Shown piece after piece: positions 56,784-63,907 of a stretch of 64,000 nt of DNA. Under the pieces are notes generated by a model. It saw only the letters and a list, made by a program, of their open reading frames with translations, did no database searches and was not told the DNA's origin. The number at the start of each line of letters is the position of its first letter. Within the stretch, counting starts at the first letter, position 1. This DNA is from Flavobacterium psychrophilum. GTDB lineage: Bacteria > Bacteroidota > Bacteroidia > Flavobacteriales > Flavobacteriaceae. A program made the position numbers and the translations under genes. Where the stretch lies: the NCBI GenBank assembly GCA_945862065.1, contig CAMAWT010000002.1, positions 180,474 to 244,473 of the forward strand, in the 5' to 3' direction.

Positions 56784-56916
56784 CACTAACAAGCGTTTGG
56801 CGTCAGTGCGGTTTTCGGTTTTTTTAGAAGCTTTGTTTTTTAATCAAAAATTTGTTTATATTTGAAAAGTCAATGCCAAAAATCCGCACCAAACGCCAAG
56901 CGCCAAAACGTTAGCG
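56784..56916 (+). other. attC-like site 2 (end of cassette 2)
   Basis: R'' CACTAAC (56784-56790) complements the start of cassette 2 (GTTAGTGG at 56371). Left arm 56793-56811, right arm 56884-56903 (one extra base in the right arm), R' GTTAGCG (56910-56916). Loop carries TATATTTG at 56857-56864 with a TTG 21 bases upstream. Confidence 0.85.
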
Positions 56917-56962
56917 GTCATTGTACCGAACCTCACGACAGACAAGAAACGAACAGAAAAAA

Positions 56963-58453
56963 ATGAAAAATATTTTTATACTTTTAATCTTCACTTTAAC
57001 GACAACCTTAACTTTTGGACAAACCAAAATAAATTACAAAGTATTTTATTCGGACAATCTTCAAAATGAAGGTTTAAAAATACAAGTTCTATTTTCTTCA
57101 AAAAAAGCATCTGACTCTACATATTTTCAATATTCAAACGAAGTTTGGGGAGAAACAAATCTTACAAACTGTTTGAAATTGATTGAAAAAGAAAACCCTA
57201 AATACACGTTTAAAATTGTAGCTGATAGCAATAGAATTGTTGTTTATCACCCAAATGAGAAAAATATTAGTTTTTCATATCACATTATACAAGACATAAA
57301 AGAAGAAAACCCTAAATCAAAAAACAGACCACTGTTACAAAAAGAGTATTTTCATATCTTAGGACAAAGTTTATTCGTTGTTCCTGAAGAAATATTTGAA
57401 CCTAAAATTGACGACCCAAAAATTATTGCAAATATTGAATGGATGAACTTTCCTAAAAACTTCATCATTCATAACACATTTGGCTCTCAACAATTAAAAC
57501 AAAACTTAAAAGTAAAACTTTGGAGTGAGTTTTACAATTCATTATTTGTTGGCGGTGATTACAGAATTAAATCATTTAACTATTTGGAAAAGCCAGTATA
57601 TTTTGCAATTAGAGGAAAATGGCTAGGAGAATATACTGATGACAACCTTTTTGAAGCATTAAAAAAGACAATTCCAACTCAAAGAGAGTTTTGGAAAGAT
57701 AATAATTTTGACTATTACACAGTTATCATAACGCCAACCATAACACAAACTGACAGCATTTATAAAGGACAAAGCATAACGGGTTCAGGTGTGAAGAATG
57801 GATTTTTAATTCAATCTTCAAACAATCCATTCAATCACTTTTCAACGATGAAATACATTTTCAATCACGAAATGATGCACGATTGGATTGGAGGGAAAAT
57901 TTCAATGCGAAATGAAGAGTTAAATTATTGGTTTAGTGAAGGATTTACCGATTATTACGCTTACAAAAATAGACTACGCAATAATGACATTACTTTGAAA
58001 GAATGGCTTGATGGTTTTAACGCAGATGTTATAAAAGCACATTGGGAAAATCCTGAAAGAAATAAACCAAATTATGTAATTAAAGATGACTTTTGGAAGA
58101 GCCGAAACGTTGAAAAGATACCTTACAGAAGAGGAGCGATTTTTGCTTTTTGGTTAGACAATCAAATTTTAAAGAAAAGTAATTATACAAAATCTCTTGA
58201 CGATTTAATGAGAGAAATTTTAAAAACTTGTACAACTGAAAATAGAAAGTTTACAGATGAACTATTTTTAGAAATTGCACAAAAATATCTTGACAAAGAC
58301 ATAACTTACTTTTTTCAAAAACACATAATTAATGGGTTAGATATTGAATTAAAAAGTGCAGATTTAATAGACGAATTTAATATTGAATACATTGAAAAAT
58401 TACCAAAAATAGTGGTTGAAAAAGAAATGAAAGATAAGTACATATTGAAATAA
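56963..58453 (+). CDS. Exported M1/M61-type gluzincin metallopeptidase (cassette 3)
   Basis: 496 residues with a signal peptide (MKNIFILLIFTLTTTLTFGQ). Zinc motif HEMMH at residues 302-306 and the downstream Glu in WFSEGFTDYYAY at about residue 326 define a gluzincin of the M1 or M61 type; the N-terminal ~170 residues form an M61-like beta domain. Expected in the periplasm or at the surface. ATG 56963 is used; an in-frame TTG 42 bases upstream lies in the cassette leader and does not begin a signal peptide. Starts 52 bases after the cassette core. Confidence 0.88.
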   Translation: MKNIFILLIFTLTTTLTFGQTKINYKVFYSDNLQNEGLKIQVLFSSKKASDSTYFQYSNEVWGETNLTNCLKLIEKENPKYTFKIVADSNRIVVYHPNEKNISFSYHIIQDIKEENPKSKNRPLLQKEYFHILGQSLFVVPEEIFEPKIDDPKIIANIEWMNFPKNFIIHNTFGSQQLKQNLKVKLWSEFYNSLFVGGDYRIKSFNYLEKPVYFAIRGKWLGEYTDDNLFEALKKTIPTQREFWKDNNFDYYTVIITPTITQTDSIYKGQSITGSGVKNGFLIQSSNNPFNHFSTMKYIFNHEMMHDWIGGKISMRNEELNYWFSEGFTDYYAYKNRLRNNDITLKEWLDGFNADVIKAHWENPERNKPNYVIKDDFWKSRNVEKIPYRRGAIFAFWLDNQILKKSNYTKSLDDLMREILKTCTTENRKFTDELFLEIAQKYLDKDITYFFQKHIINGLDIELKSADLIDEFNIEYIEKLPKIVVEKEMKDKYILK

Positions 58454-58464
58454 CAACAACGAAC

Positions 58465-58596
58465 CGCTAACAAGGTATTGCCAAAAGCGGGGCTGAAGGA
58501 ATTCTAATGAACATTTGTGCTGAAACAAAATTTAGTAATTCTAATCAACTTCAGTACTAAAAATCCCCGCCTTCGGCAATACCCAAAACGTTGTGC
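58465..58596 (+). other. attC-like site 3 (end of cassette 3)
   Basis: R'' CGCTAAC (58465-58471) complements the cassette 3 start (GTTAGCGG at 56910). Left arm 58474-58492, right arm 58565-58583, R' GTTGTGC (58590-58596). The stem is extended by CTGAAG/CTTCAG. No exact -7 match (AACATTTG only) in the loop. Confidence 0.85.
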
Positions 58597-58634
58597 GTCA
58601 TTTTAGCCGAACGAAATAGAAAAAGAATCTTTTT

Positions 58635-59126
58635 ATGAAAATTACATTTCTATCATTTATAATAATATTTTCAGCAAGTGTTTACTCTCAAGAGAAAAAG
58701 AAAAAATATGATTTTGCATTTTCTCCTGAATTAATTTCTCAAAAGGATTTATTCGGAGGTGCGAATTTGTTAATCGGAAGAGTTGTTAATGAAAAAATGA
58801 TTATTGGAATGTCAGGAGTTAGAATTGGTGTAGAAAGTAATTTAAAGAATAATAGCGACTTAATAATTGCCCCAAAAGTTGGATTTGAAACATCTGGAAC
58901 AATTTTAATAATGAGATTTTCGGCAGTAAATTATTTTCAAAATACAAAGAGTGAATTTAGATTGTTACCCGAAATTGGTTTAAGTTGGGGTGGTTTTGTG
59001 AATTTAACTTATGGTTATAATTTTAGAATAACAAATAAACAAATTAATGATTTAAGTGGACATAGATTTTGTTTAAGCTTTAATCTGAATAGAAAATTAA
59101 TAAAAGAAGGTTTACCAAGAATGTAA
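58635..59126 (+). CDS. Exported beta-barrel-like protein of unknown function (cassette 4)
   Basis: 163 residues with a signal peptide (MKITFLSFIIIFSASVYSQ). The mature part is alternating beta strands with Gly-rich turns (LFGGANLLIGRVVNEKMIIGMSGVRIGVE; IGLSWGGFVNLTYGYNFRI) and ends LIKEGLPRM. It resembles small outer-membrane proteins without a recognised family. Confidence 0.78.
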   Translation: MKITFLSFIIIFSASVYSQEKKKKYDFAFSPELISQKDLFGGANLLIGRVVNEKMIIGMSGVRIGVESNLKNNSDLIIAPKVGFETSGTILIMRFSAVNYFQNTKSEFRLLPEIGLSWGGFVNLTYGYNFRITNKQINDLSGHRFCLSFNLNRKLIKEGLPRM

Positions 59127-59139
59127 AAAAAAAACGAAC

Positions 59140-59271
59140 GCACAACAGGCGTTTGGCAAGATTGCGAATTTTGTAGTAAATTCACGTTTATTTCTCGCAA
59201 GAAATTTTATCTTTGATAGAAAATAATCGGTTCCGAAGTTCGCAACCTCGCCAAGCGCCGGAACGTTAGCA
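59140..59271 (+). other. attC-like site 4 (end of cassette 4)
   Basis: R'' GCACAAC (59140-59146) complements the cassette 4 start (GTTGTGCGT at 58590). Left arm 59148-59168, right arm 59239-59259, R' GTTAGCA (59265-59271). Loop carries TATCTTTG (59208-59215). Identical to site 10 from AAC to GTTAGC except for one base. Confidence 0.88.
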
Positions 59272-59307
59272 GTCACTTTGGTAGAACGCATAAAAAAAAC
59301 CGATTAT

Positions 59308-59850
59308 ATGATTGATACAGAAAGAAGAAAGAAACTCGCTTATCATTTGAGACATTTATCGATTGGTTTAATAACAAATGATGAATACGAAAATTATATA
59401 ACTGAAGATATTTCTTTTGGTTGGCTTCCTGAACAATATTATAGAGCTAAAGAAGCAGAATTTGATGACGCAATTATAAAACCAATGCTAGAATTAAGTT
59501 GGTTTTTATATAGCGACTTAAAGGAACATAAATTGATTGGTAAACATAAACTTACTGAAAATCAAATTAAAGATATTGCGAGATATATTTTGTTTTTACA
59601 TTCAGAAAACAAATATGAATGGAAATACATTGACCTTACAAATCCTCTAATGAGATTTTCATTTAAAGATATTATTTTAAGCGTAATAACATTAGGTAAA
59701 CATTACCAAAATAAATTAAACGAAAGAGAAAAAGAATATGCTGAATTGAAAAACAATGCAGATTATGAATATTGGCCTTTTATAAATCGTAAACAATACG
59801 AAGAAGAACTAAAAAACCAACCATTTCTAAAAGAAAAAGCGAACTGCTAA
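59308..59850 (+). CDS. Soluble protein of unknown function (cassette 5)
   Basis: 180 residues, no signal peptide, mostly helical and rich in Lys/Glu/Tyr: LAYHLRHLSIGLITNDEYENYI ... LGKHYQNKLNEREKEYAELKNNADYEYWPF. I recognise no family. ATG 59308 is preferred to a TTG 30 bases upstream in the cassette leader. The stop TAA lies in the R'' core of attC 5 (TGCTAAC). Confidence 0.75.
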   Translation: MIDTERRKKLAYHLRHLSIGLITNDEYENYITEDISFGWLPEQYYRAKEAEFDDAIIKPMLELSWFLYSDLKEHKLIGKHKLTENQIKDIARYILFLHSENKYEWKYIDLTNPLMRFSFKDIILSVITLGKHYQNKLNEREKEYAELKNNADYEYWPFINRKQYEEELKNQPFLKEKANC

Positions 59851-59979
59851 CAGCCGTTTCACGAAATTGCGGGGTTTGGGATTTATCAGAATTGGTAATT
59901 GTTGAAACTAAATTTTGTCTATATTTGTAAACAAAAGTGTTGAAAATCCGCAACTTCGTGAAGCGGCGACACGTTATGG
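59845..59979 (+). other. attC-like site 5 (end of cassette 5)
   Basis: R'' TGCTAAC (59845-59851) complements the cassette 5 start (GTTAGCAGT at 59265). Left arm 59853-59872, right arm 59948-59967, R' GTTATGG (59973-59979). Loop carries TATATTTG (59920-59927) with a TTG 18 bases upstream, the best promoter match of the array. Confidence 0.88.
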
Positions 59980-60001
59980 GCAAGGCTAAAAGACAACACC
60001 T

Positions 60002-60607
60002 ATGAAACTTAAAGACATTTTTTCGGACAATAAAACAAGAATTTTCGTGGTGACAAACCGAGACGATGAAGATGAACTTAATTGGACTATTGAGCCGACT
60101 AACTTTGACCTTTTACCAGAAGAAGAAAATATTTATTACGTAAAAGCATATCAAGTTTCGACAGACAGCACTTCCGACTGTTACCTTGGTATAATGACAC
60201 CTGAAAGAATTGCTGAGACTGTTGTTAAGAGAAAACAAAACGGACAAATTGTTGCGGAAAGTATTTACGACCAAGAACAAGAAACTATTCCGGCAGTTGC
60301 CTCTGACTGTTATGGCGACTATGAATTGTTTTATGCAAAGGGAAATCCACAAATTGGAATTGACGTTTTAAAAGAAGGACTTGCAAAAGCAGTAAACAAA
60401 AATGTAGTTGCAGAAGACTTAGGATACATTTTGCGAGACGAAGAACGAATTGAAGAAGCAATAGAAGCATTTAAAATTAGCGAGCAATTCGGACCTTCTT
60501 CCGAATATACTTTTTTAGAACTTTCAAGACTTTACAAAAGGTTAGGACAAAATTCTCTCCAATTGGAATACGAAAATAAGTTTAAAGACAATGGCGGAAT
60601 TGAATAG
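60002..60607 (+). CDS. Acidic soluble protein with TPR-like C-terminus (cassette 6)
   Basis: 201 residues without signal peptide. The first ~120 residues are an unknown acidic domain (LNWTIEPTNFDLLPEEENIYYVKAYQVSTDSTSDCYLGIMTPERIAETVVKRKQNG); residues ~125-200 form two TPR-like helix pairs (AEDLGYILRDEERIEEAIEAFKISEQFGPSSEYTFLELSRLYKRLG). Higher GC and different codon use compared with neighbouring cassettes hint at an independent origin. Confidence 0.75.
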   Translation: MKLKDIFSDNKTRIFVVTNRDDEDELNWTIEPTNFDLLPEEENIYYVKAYQVSTDSTSDCYLGIMTPERIAETVVKRKQNGQIVAESIYDQEQETIPAVASDCYGDYELFYAKGNPQIGIDVLKEGLAKAVNKNVVAEDLGYILRDEERIEEAIEAFKISEQFGPSSEYTFLELSRLYKRLGQNSLQLEYENKFKDNGGIE

Positions 60608-60625
60608 CGAACAAAGAAGCCCAGC

Positions 60626-60757
60626 CCATAACAGCACCTACCCAAAAGGCGGGGTTTCGTGCTCTAAAGATACATTTGTGGTGAATGAAACTTTTGTACT
60701 TTTAATCAACATTTGTGGTGAATCGCCCGCCCTTCGGGTAGCTGCAAAACGTTAGTG
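60626..60757 (+). other. attC-like site 6 (end of cassette 6)
   Basis: R'' CCATAAC (60626-60632) complements the cassette 6 start (GTTATGGGC at 59973). Left arm 60634-60653, right arm 60726-60745, R' GTTAGTG (60751-60757). Loop carries TACATTTG (60671-60678). Confidence 0.88.
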
Positions 60758-60781
60758 GCAATTTGTGCCGAAATGACGAAA

Positions 60782-61630
60782 ATGAAAAAAATTATACTAA
60801 TATTATTCCTAATTAATATCGTCAATTGTTATGCTGACGAGCCACGTTATTGCAATAAATTTAGAAGTTCAAACAAACTTTACGAATTTAAAATAACAGA
60901 AGTAAAAAACGATAGTATTTTAATTGACAATGTTTATTACAAGGAAAGCAGAGAAATAAAATGGGGACTTTTTAATAGAATTACAAAGAAAAAAATCTAT
61001 GAAATAGAAACCATTGCTTCTGAAAAAACTGCTTATGTATCAAATAATGGCAAATATATTGTTATAATAAACGATTGGCCAAGCGAAACTCCTGATGATA
61101 ACTTAGAAATGGTTTCTATTTATGAAAATGGTAATTTAATTAAATCTTTAAAACTAAACGATATCTTAAATTGCGGATATAATATTTCTTCGTCAGTTTC
61201 TCACTTTAGGTGGACAATTGAACAACCAAAAATATCATTTGCAACAAAAACTATTTCTTTCGTAACTTATGAACTAAACGAAATTAGAATAGATTTAACT
61301 GATGGGAAAATAACAAAAACAAAAAACGAATTAGTTGGAGAAAACTCACTTCTTGTTTACGGAAAGATAATTAAGAATAATGGTGGAAATTATAAATTTG
61401 AAGTTTGTCACAAAGTTTTCGGTACTTTATCAAGTCCAATAATTGAATTTCATTCAGAAAAAGATTTTAGACCAAATAGTTATTTCACAGTTTTAATAGA
61501 AAATGGAAACGAAATAAACGTTCAATTTAAAAAGCGAAATCTGAATGGTATTATACTAAACACTTGCTTAACAGAACCAGAAAAATTTAAAGAAAAATAT
61601 TTAGGATTCGGAAAAATAAACTGCCACTAA
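60782..61630 (+). CDS. Exported protein of unknown function (cassette 7)
   Basis: 282 residues with a signal peptide (MKKIILILFLINIVNCYADEP; Cys16 could be a lipobox Cys). Beta-rich repeats with Lys/Asn; no family recognised. An in-frame GTG at 60755 inside the core site is not used because the signal peptide starts at 60782. The stop TAA lies in R'' of attC 7. Confidence 0.75.
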   Translation: MKKIILILFLINIVNCYADEPRYCNKFRSSNKLYEFKITEVKNDSILIDNVYYKESREIKWGLFNRITKKKIYEIETIASEKTAYVSNNGKYIVIINDWPSETPDDNLEMVSIYENGNLIKSLKLNDILNCGYNISSSVSHFRWTIEQPKISFATKTISFVTYELNEIRIDLTDGKITKTKNELVGENSLLVYGKIIKNNGGNYKFEVCHKVFGTLSSPIIEFHSEKDFRPNSYFTVLIENGNEINVQFKKRNLNGIILNTCLTEPEKFKEKYLGFGKINCH

Positions 61631-61759
61631 CACAGGTTTTACGCTATTGCGGGTTTTGGGCTAAATTAAAAGTTTGTTTTGTATCTTTGAGGTCAGTTCA
61701 AAACCGAAAGTTTCGGCTTCTTTAGTCCGCAACAGTCGTAAAGCCTGGGAACGTTAGCG
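61625..61759 (+). other. attC-like site 7 (end of cassette 7)
   Basis: R'' CACTAAC (61625-61631) complements the cassette 7 start (GTTAGTGGCA at 60751) over ten bases. Left arm 61633-61652, right arm 61727-61747 (one extra base), R' GTTAGCG (61753-61759). Loop carries TATCTTTG (61682-61689) with a TTG 23 bases upstream. Loop closely related to site 1. Confidence 0.88.
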
Positions 61760-61811
61760 GTCAGCATAGAAAAACTCGGAGAAAATAGAACTTTAACTAA
61801 ATAAAAAACGA

Positions 61812-62354
61812 ATGGAAAAAGTAGAAATTCAATTAAGCAAAAAGAAAATAATCTTGTTATCAATTGGCTCATTTGTGTTTGTATTACTTGGAATATTATT
61901 CATAATTTATCCAGAAAAATTCATTTCGTACATAATGAGAAGTGAAGAATTTATAAGAATTGCTGGAATTGCAAGTGTTCTTTTCTTTGGCTCAACTGGA
62001 ATTTACGGAATATTTAAAATGTTTGATAAAAAAGTTGGATTGACGATTGACGAAAATGGAATAATAGACAATACTAACGCAACAAGCATCGGATTAATTA
62101 AATGGTCAGAAATCACAGAAATTAAAACTGAACAAGTTATGTCAACAAAGTTTTTACTGATTTTCGTTAATGACCAAAGAAATATTTTAGAAAAAGCTTC
62201 TGGAATGAAACGTAAACTTATGGAAGCTAATGCGAAAATGTATGGAACGCCAATTTCAATAACTGCAAATACATTGAAGTTTGACTTTGATAAATTGGAA
62301 AGTTTGATAAATAAAGCATTGATAGAAAATTCGGGGAAAATGCCGAACCGCTAA
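61812..62354 (+). CDS. STM3941-type membrane protein with PH-like domain (cassette 8)
   Basis: 180 residues: two N-terminal transmembrane segments (IILLSIGSFVFVLLGILFIIYP and IAGIASVLFFGSTGIYGIF) followed by a PH-like cytoplasmic domain (LTIDENGIIDNTNATSIGLIKWSEITEIKTEQVMSTKFLLIFVNDQ). This is the architecture of the STM3941 family of unknown function. The stop is in R'' of attC 8. Confidence 0.82.
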   Translation: MEKVEIQLSKKKIILLSIGSFVFVLLGILFIIYPEKFISYIMRSEEFIRIAGIASVLFFGSTGIYGIFKMFDKKVGLTIDENGIIDNTNATSIGLIKWSEITEIKTEQVMSTKFLLIFVNDQRNILEKASGMKRKLMEANAKMYGTPISITANTLKFDFDKLESLINKALIENSGKMPNR

Positions 62355-62479
62355 CAGCCGTTTGGCAAGATTGCGAATTTTGTGGTAAATTCACGTTCAC
62401 GTTTCGCAAGAAATATTATCTTAGTGGAAAATAAACGGTTACGAAGTTCGCAACCTCGCCAAGCGGCGGAACGTTGTGC
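62349..62479 (+). other. attC-like site 8 (end of cassette 8)
   Basis: R'' CGCTAAC (62349-62355) complements the cassette 8 start (GTTAGCGGT at 61753). Left arm 62357-62377, right arm 62447-62467, R' GTTGTGC (62473-62479). Loop related to sites 4 and 10 but with TATCTTAG (62417-62424), one base off the -7 consensus. Confidence 0.87.
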
Positions 62480-62524
62480 GTCAGCTTGGAGAACCAAATC
62501 TGACAAGTAAAAAACCTGTTAAAA

Positions 62525-62995
62525 ATGAATAAAAACCATTCAGAAAAATTAGATTTCTTATTAAAAGTTATATCTGAAAATAAACAATTTATAACCTCAA
62601 AGGATTTATATAAAAAACTTGATGGAAAAATTGAACAAGCAGAATTAACTTTAATCATTGATAAATTATTTTTAGATAATTATATTGAGAAAAAAATAAT
62701 TGAGGCGGATAATAATTCTAAATTGACACCGCCATATTTTTGCAGAATAACTTATCACGGTCTTTTATTTTTAGAGCATGGAGGCTTTATAAATGAAAGT
62801 AATACTTTAAAAAGAAAAAATAATTGGACTAAAGCCAAAATGATTGCGAACACGCTGAATGCCATAAGTATATTAGCCATTGCTTTTATTGGTATTTATG
62901 TTTCGTGGGATTCAAAAAAGAAAGACGAAACGATTGTTAAAAATAATATTATTATCGACAGTTTAAAAAATGAAAATAAACAGTTTAAAAAATAA
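62525..62995 (+). CDS. Membrane-anchored protein with winged-helix-like N-terminus (cassette 9)
   Basis: 156 residues: residues ~5-80 look like a winged helix (KLDFLLKVISENKQFITSKDLYKKLDGKIEQAELTLIIDKLFLDNYIEKK ... ITYHGLLFLEHGG), one transmembrane segment near residues 111-129 (NTLNAISILAIAFIGIYVSW) and a short charged coiled end. No established family recognised; related small proteins occur widely in Bacteroidota. Confidence 0.75.
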   Translation: MNKNHSEKLDFLLKVISENKQFITSKDLYKKLDGKIEQAELTLIIDKLFLDNYIEKKIIEADNNSKLTPPYFCRITYHGLLFLEHGGFINESNTLKRKNNWTKAKMIANTLNAISILAIAFIGIYVSWDSKKKDETIVKNNIIIDSLKNENKQFKK

Positions 62996-63003
62996 AGCCG
63001 AAC

Positions 63004-63129
63004 GCACAACAGCAGTTACACAAGATGCAAGGATTTAGTGGAATTGCCATTTCGCATTGAACTTTTTAATTAAATAGAAAATATGCAGTTACGAAGCCTT
63101 GCACCTCGTGTAGCTGCGGAACGTTGGCA
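63004..63129 (+). other. attC-like site 9 (end of cassette 9)
   Basis: R'' GCACAAC (63004-63010) complements the cassette 9 start (GTTGTGCGT at 62473). Left arm 63012-63031, right arm 63098-63117, R' GTTGGCA (63123-63129). Arms are unrelated in sequence to other sites yet keep the same three mismatch places. No -7 match in the loop. Confidence 0.85.
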
Positions 63130-63147
63130 GACATTTTTGACCGAAAT

Positions 63148-63720
63148 ATGAGAAACTACCTTTATTCAGACGAAGAACTATCAAATCTAAAATATATTAG
63201 AGATAATTCGCCAATCAGAATTTGGTTTGAACATATTCAATATGTTTTTGAATACGATAAATTTAATTTCACATTAGCAGTTAAATTAGCCGAAAAAATC
63301 AATCTTTCCGATTCAATTCAAAATAATCATCTGCAACAATACGCAATGAAAACCGCAATGGAATTTAAAGACAAAAAGTTTGTTGCTCAAGAAGGAAGCG
63401 AACTAGTTGTAGAAAATCCGAAAATAGATAAAATTGAAATTGCCAAGACAAAATTATATTTTGCGCAACATATAAAAAAATCTGAGAATTTTTGGAACTC
63501 AGAAAGTGGTCAAATCAACCCAAATCAAAATTCGCCAAAAAATACTGAAATAGAAATCATAGTTGACGCTGGTGTTATTTTAAAGCTTGAAAATAGAAAA
63601 ATATTTAATCTATTAATTATTGACAATGATGATGATTTTCAATTAACAAATCACAAATATCAAGAAGGCGATTTTCGAAATGAGTTAAGTGATAAATATC
63701 AATTTACAACGCTTAGTTAA
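63148..63720 (+). CDS. Soluble protein of unknown function (cassette 10)
   Basis: 190 residues, no signal or membrane segment; helical first half (SPIRIWFEHIQYVFEYDKFNFTLAVKLAEKINLSDSIQNNHLQQYAMKTAMEF), then a beta-rich acidic half (EIEIIVDAGVILKLENRKIFNLLIIDNDDDFQL). No family recognised. ATG 63148 is used, not the in-frame TTG in the core at 63124. Ends 7 bases before R'' of attC 10. Confidence 0.75.
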   Translation: MRNYLYSDEELSNLKYIRDNSPIRIWFEHIQYVFEYDKFNFTLAVKLAEKINLSDSIQNNHLQQYAMKTAMEFKDKKFVAQEGSELVVENPKIDKIEIAKTKLYFAQHIKKSENFWNSESGQINPNQNSPKNTEIEIIVDAGVILKLENRKIFNLLIIDNDDDFQLTNHKYQEGDFRNELSDKYQFTTLS

Positions 63721-63726
63721 AACGTC

Positions 63727-63858
63727 TGCCAACAGGCGTTTGGCAAGATTGCGAATTTTGTAGTAAATACACGTTTATTTCTCGCAAGAAATTTTATCTT
63801 TGATAGAAAATAATCGGTTCCGAAGTTCGCAACCTCGCCAAGCGCCGGAACGTTAGCG
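63727..63858 (+). other. attC-like site 10 (end of cassette 10)
   Basis: R'' TGCCAAC (63727-63733) complements the cassette 10 start (GTTGGCAGA at 63123). Left arm 63735-63755, right arm 63826-63846, R' GTTAGCG (63852-63858). Loop carries TATCTTTG (63795-63802). Confidence 0.88.
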
Positions 63859-63907
63859 GTCAGCTTGTGAAAAATCGACAGACTGAAAACACTATAACAA
63901 AATTTGA

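Noticed and set aside
60755..60781. GTG/TTG starts inside cassette cores (60755, 59278, 63124, 56921)
   Set aside because: They lie in or next to the recombination core shared by unrelated cassettes; the ATG further in starts signal peptides or the first plausible codon.
56244..63858. Reading the repeated sites as a CRISPR array
   Set aside because: Units are 0.5-3.8 kb apart with genes between them, the repeats are 126-135 bases and imperfect palindromes, and no cas genes are present.
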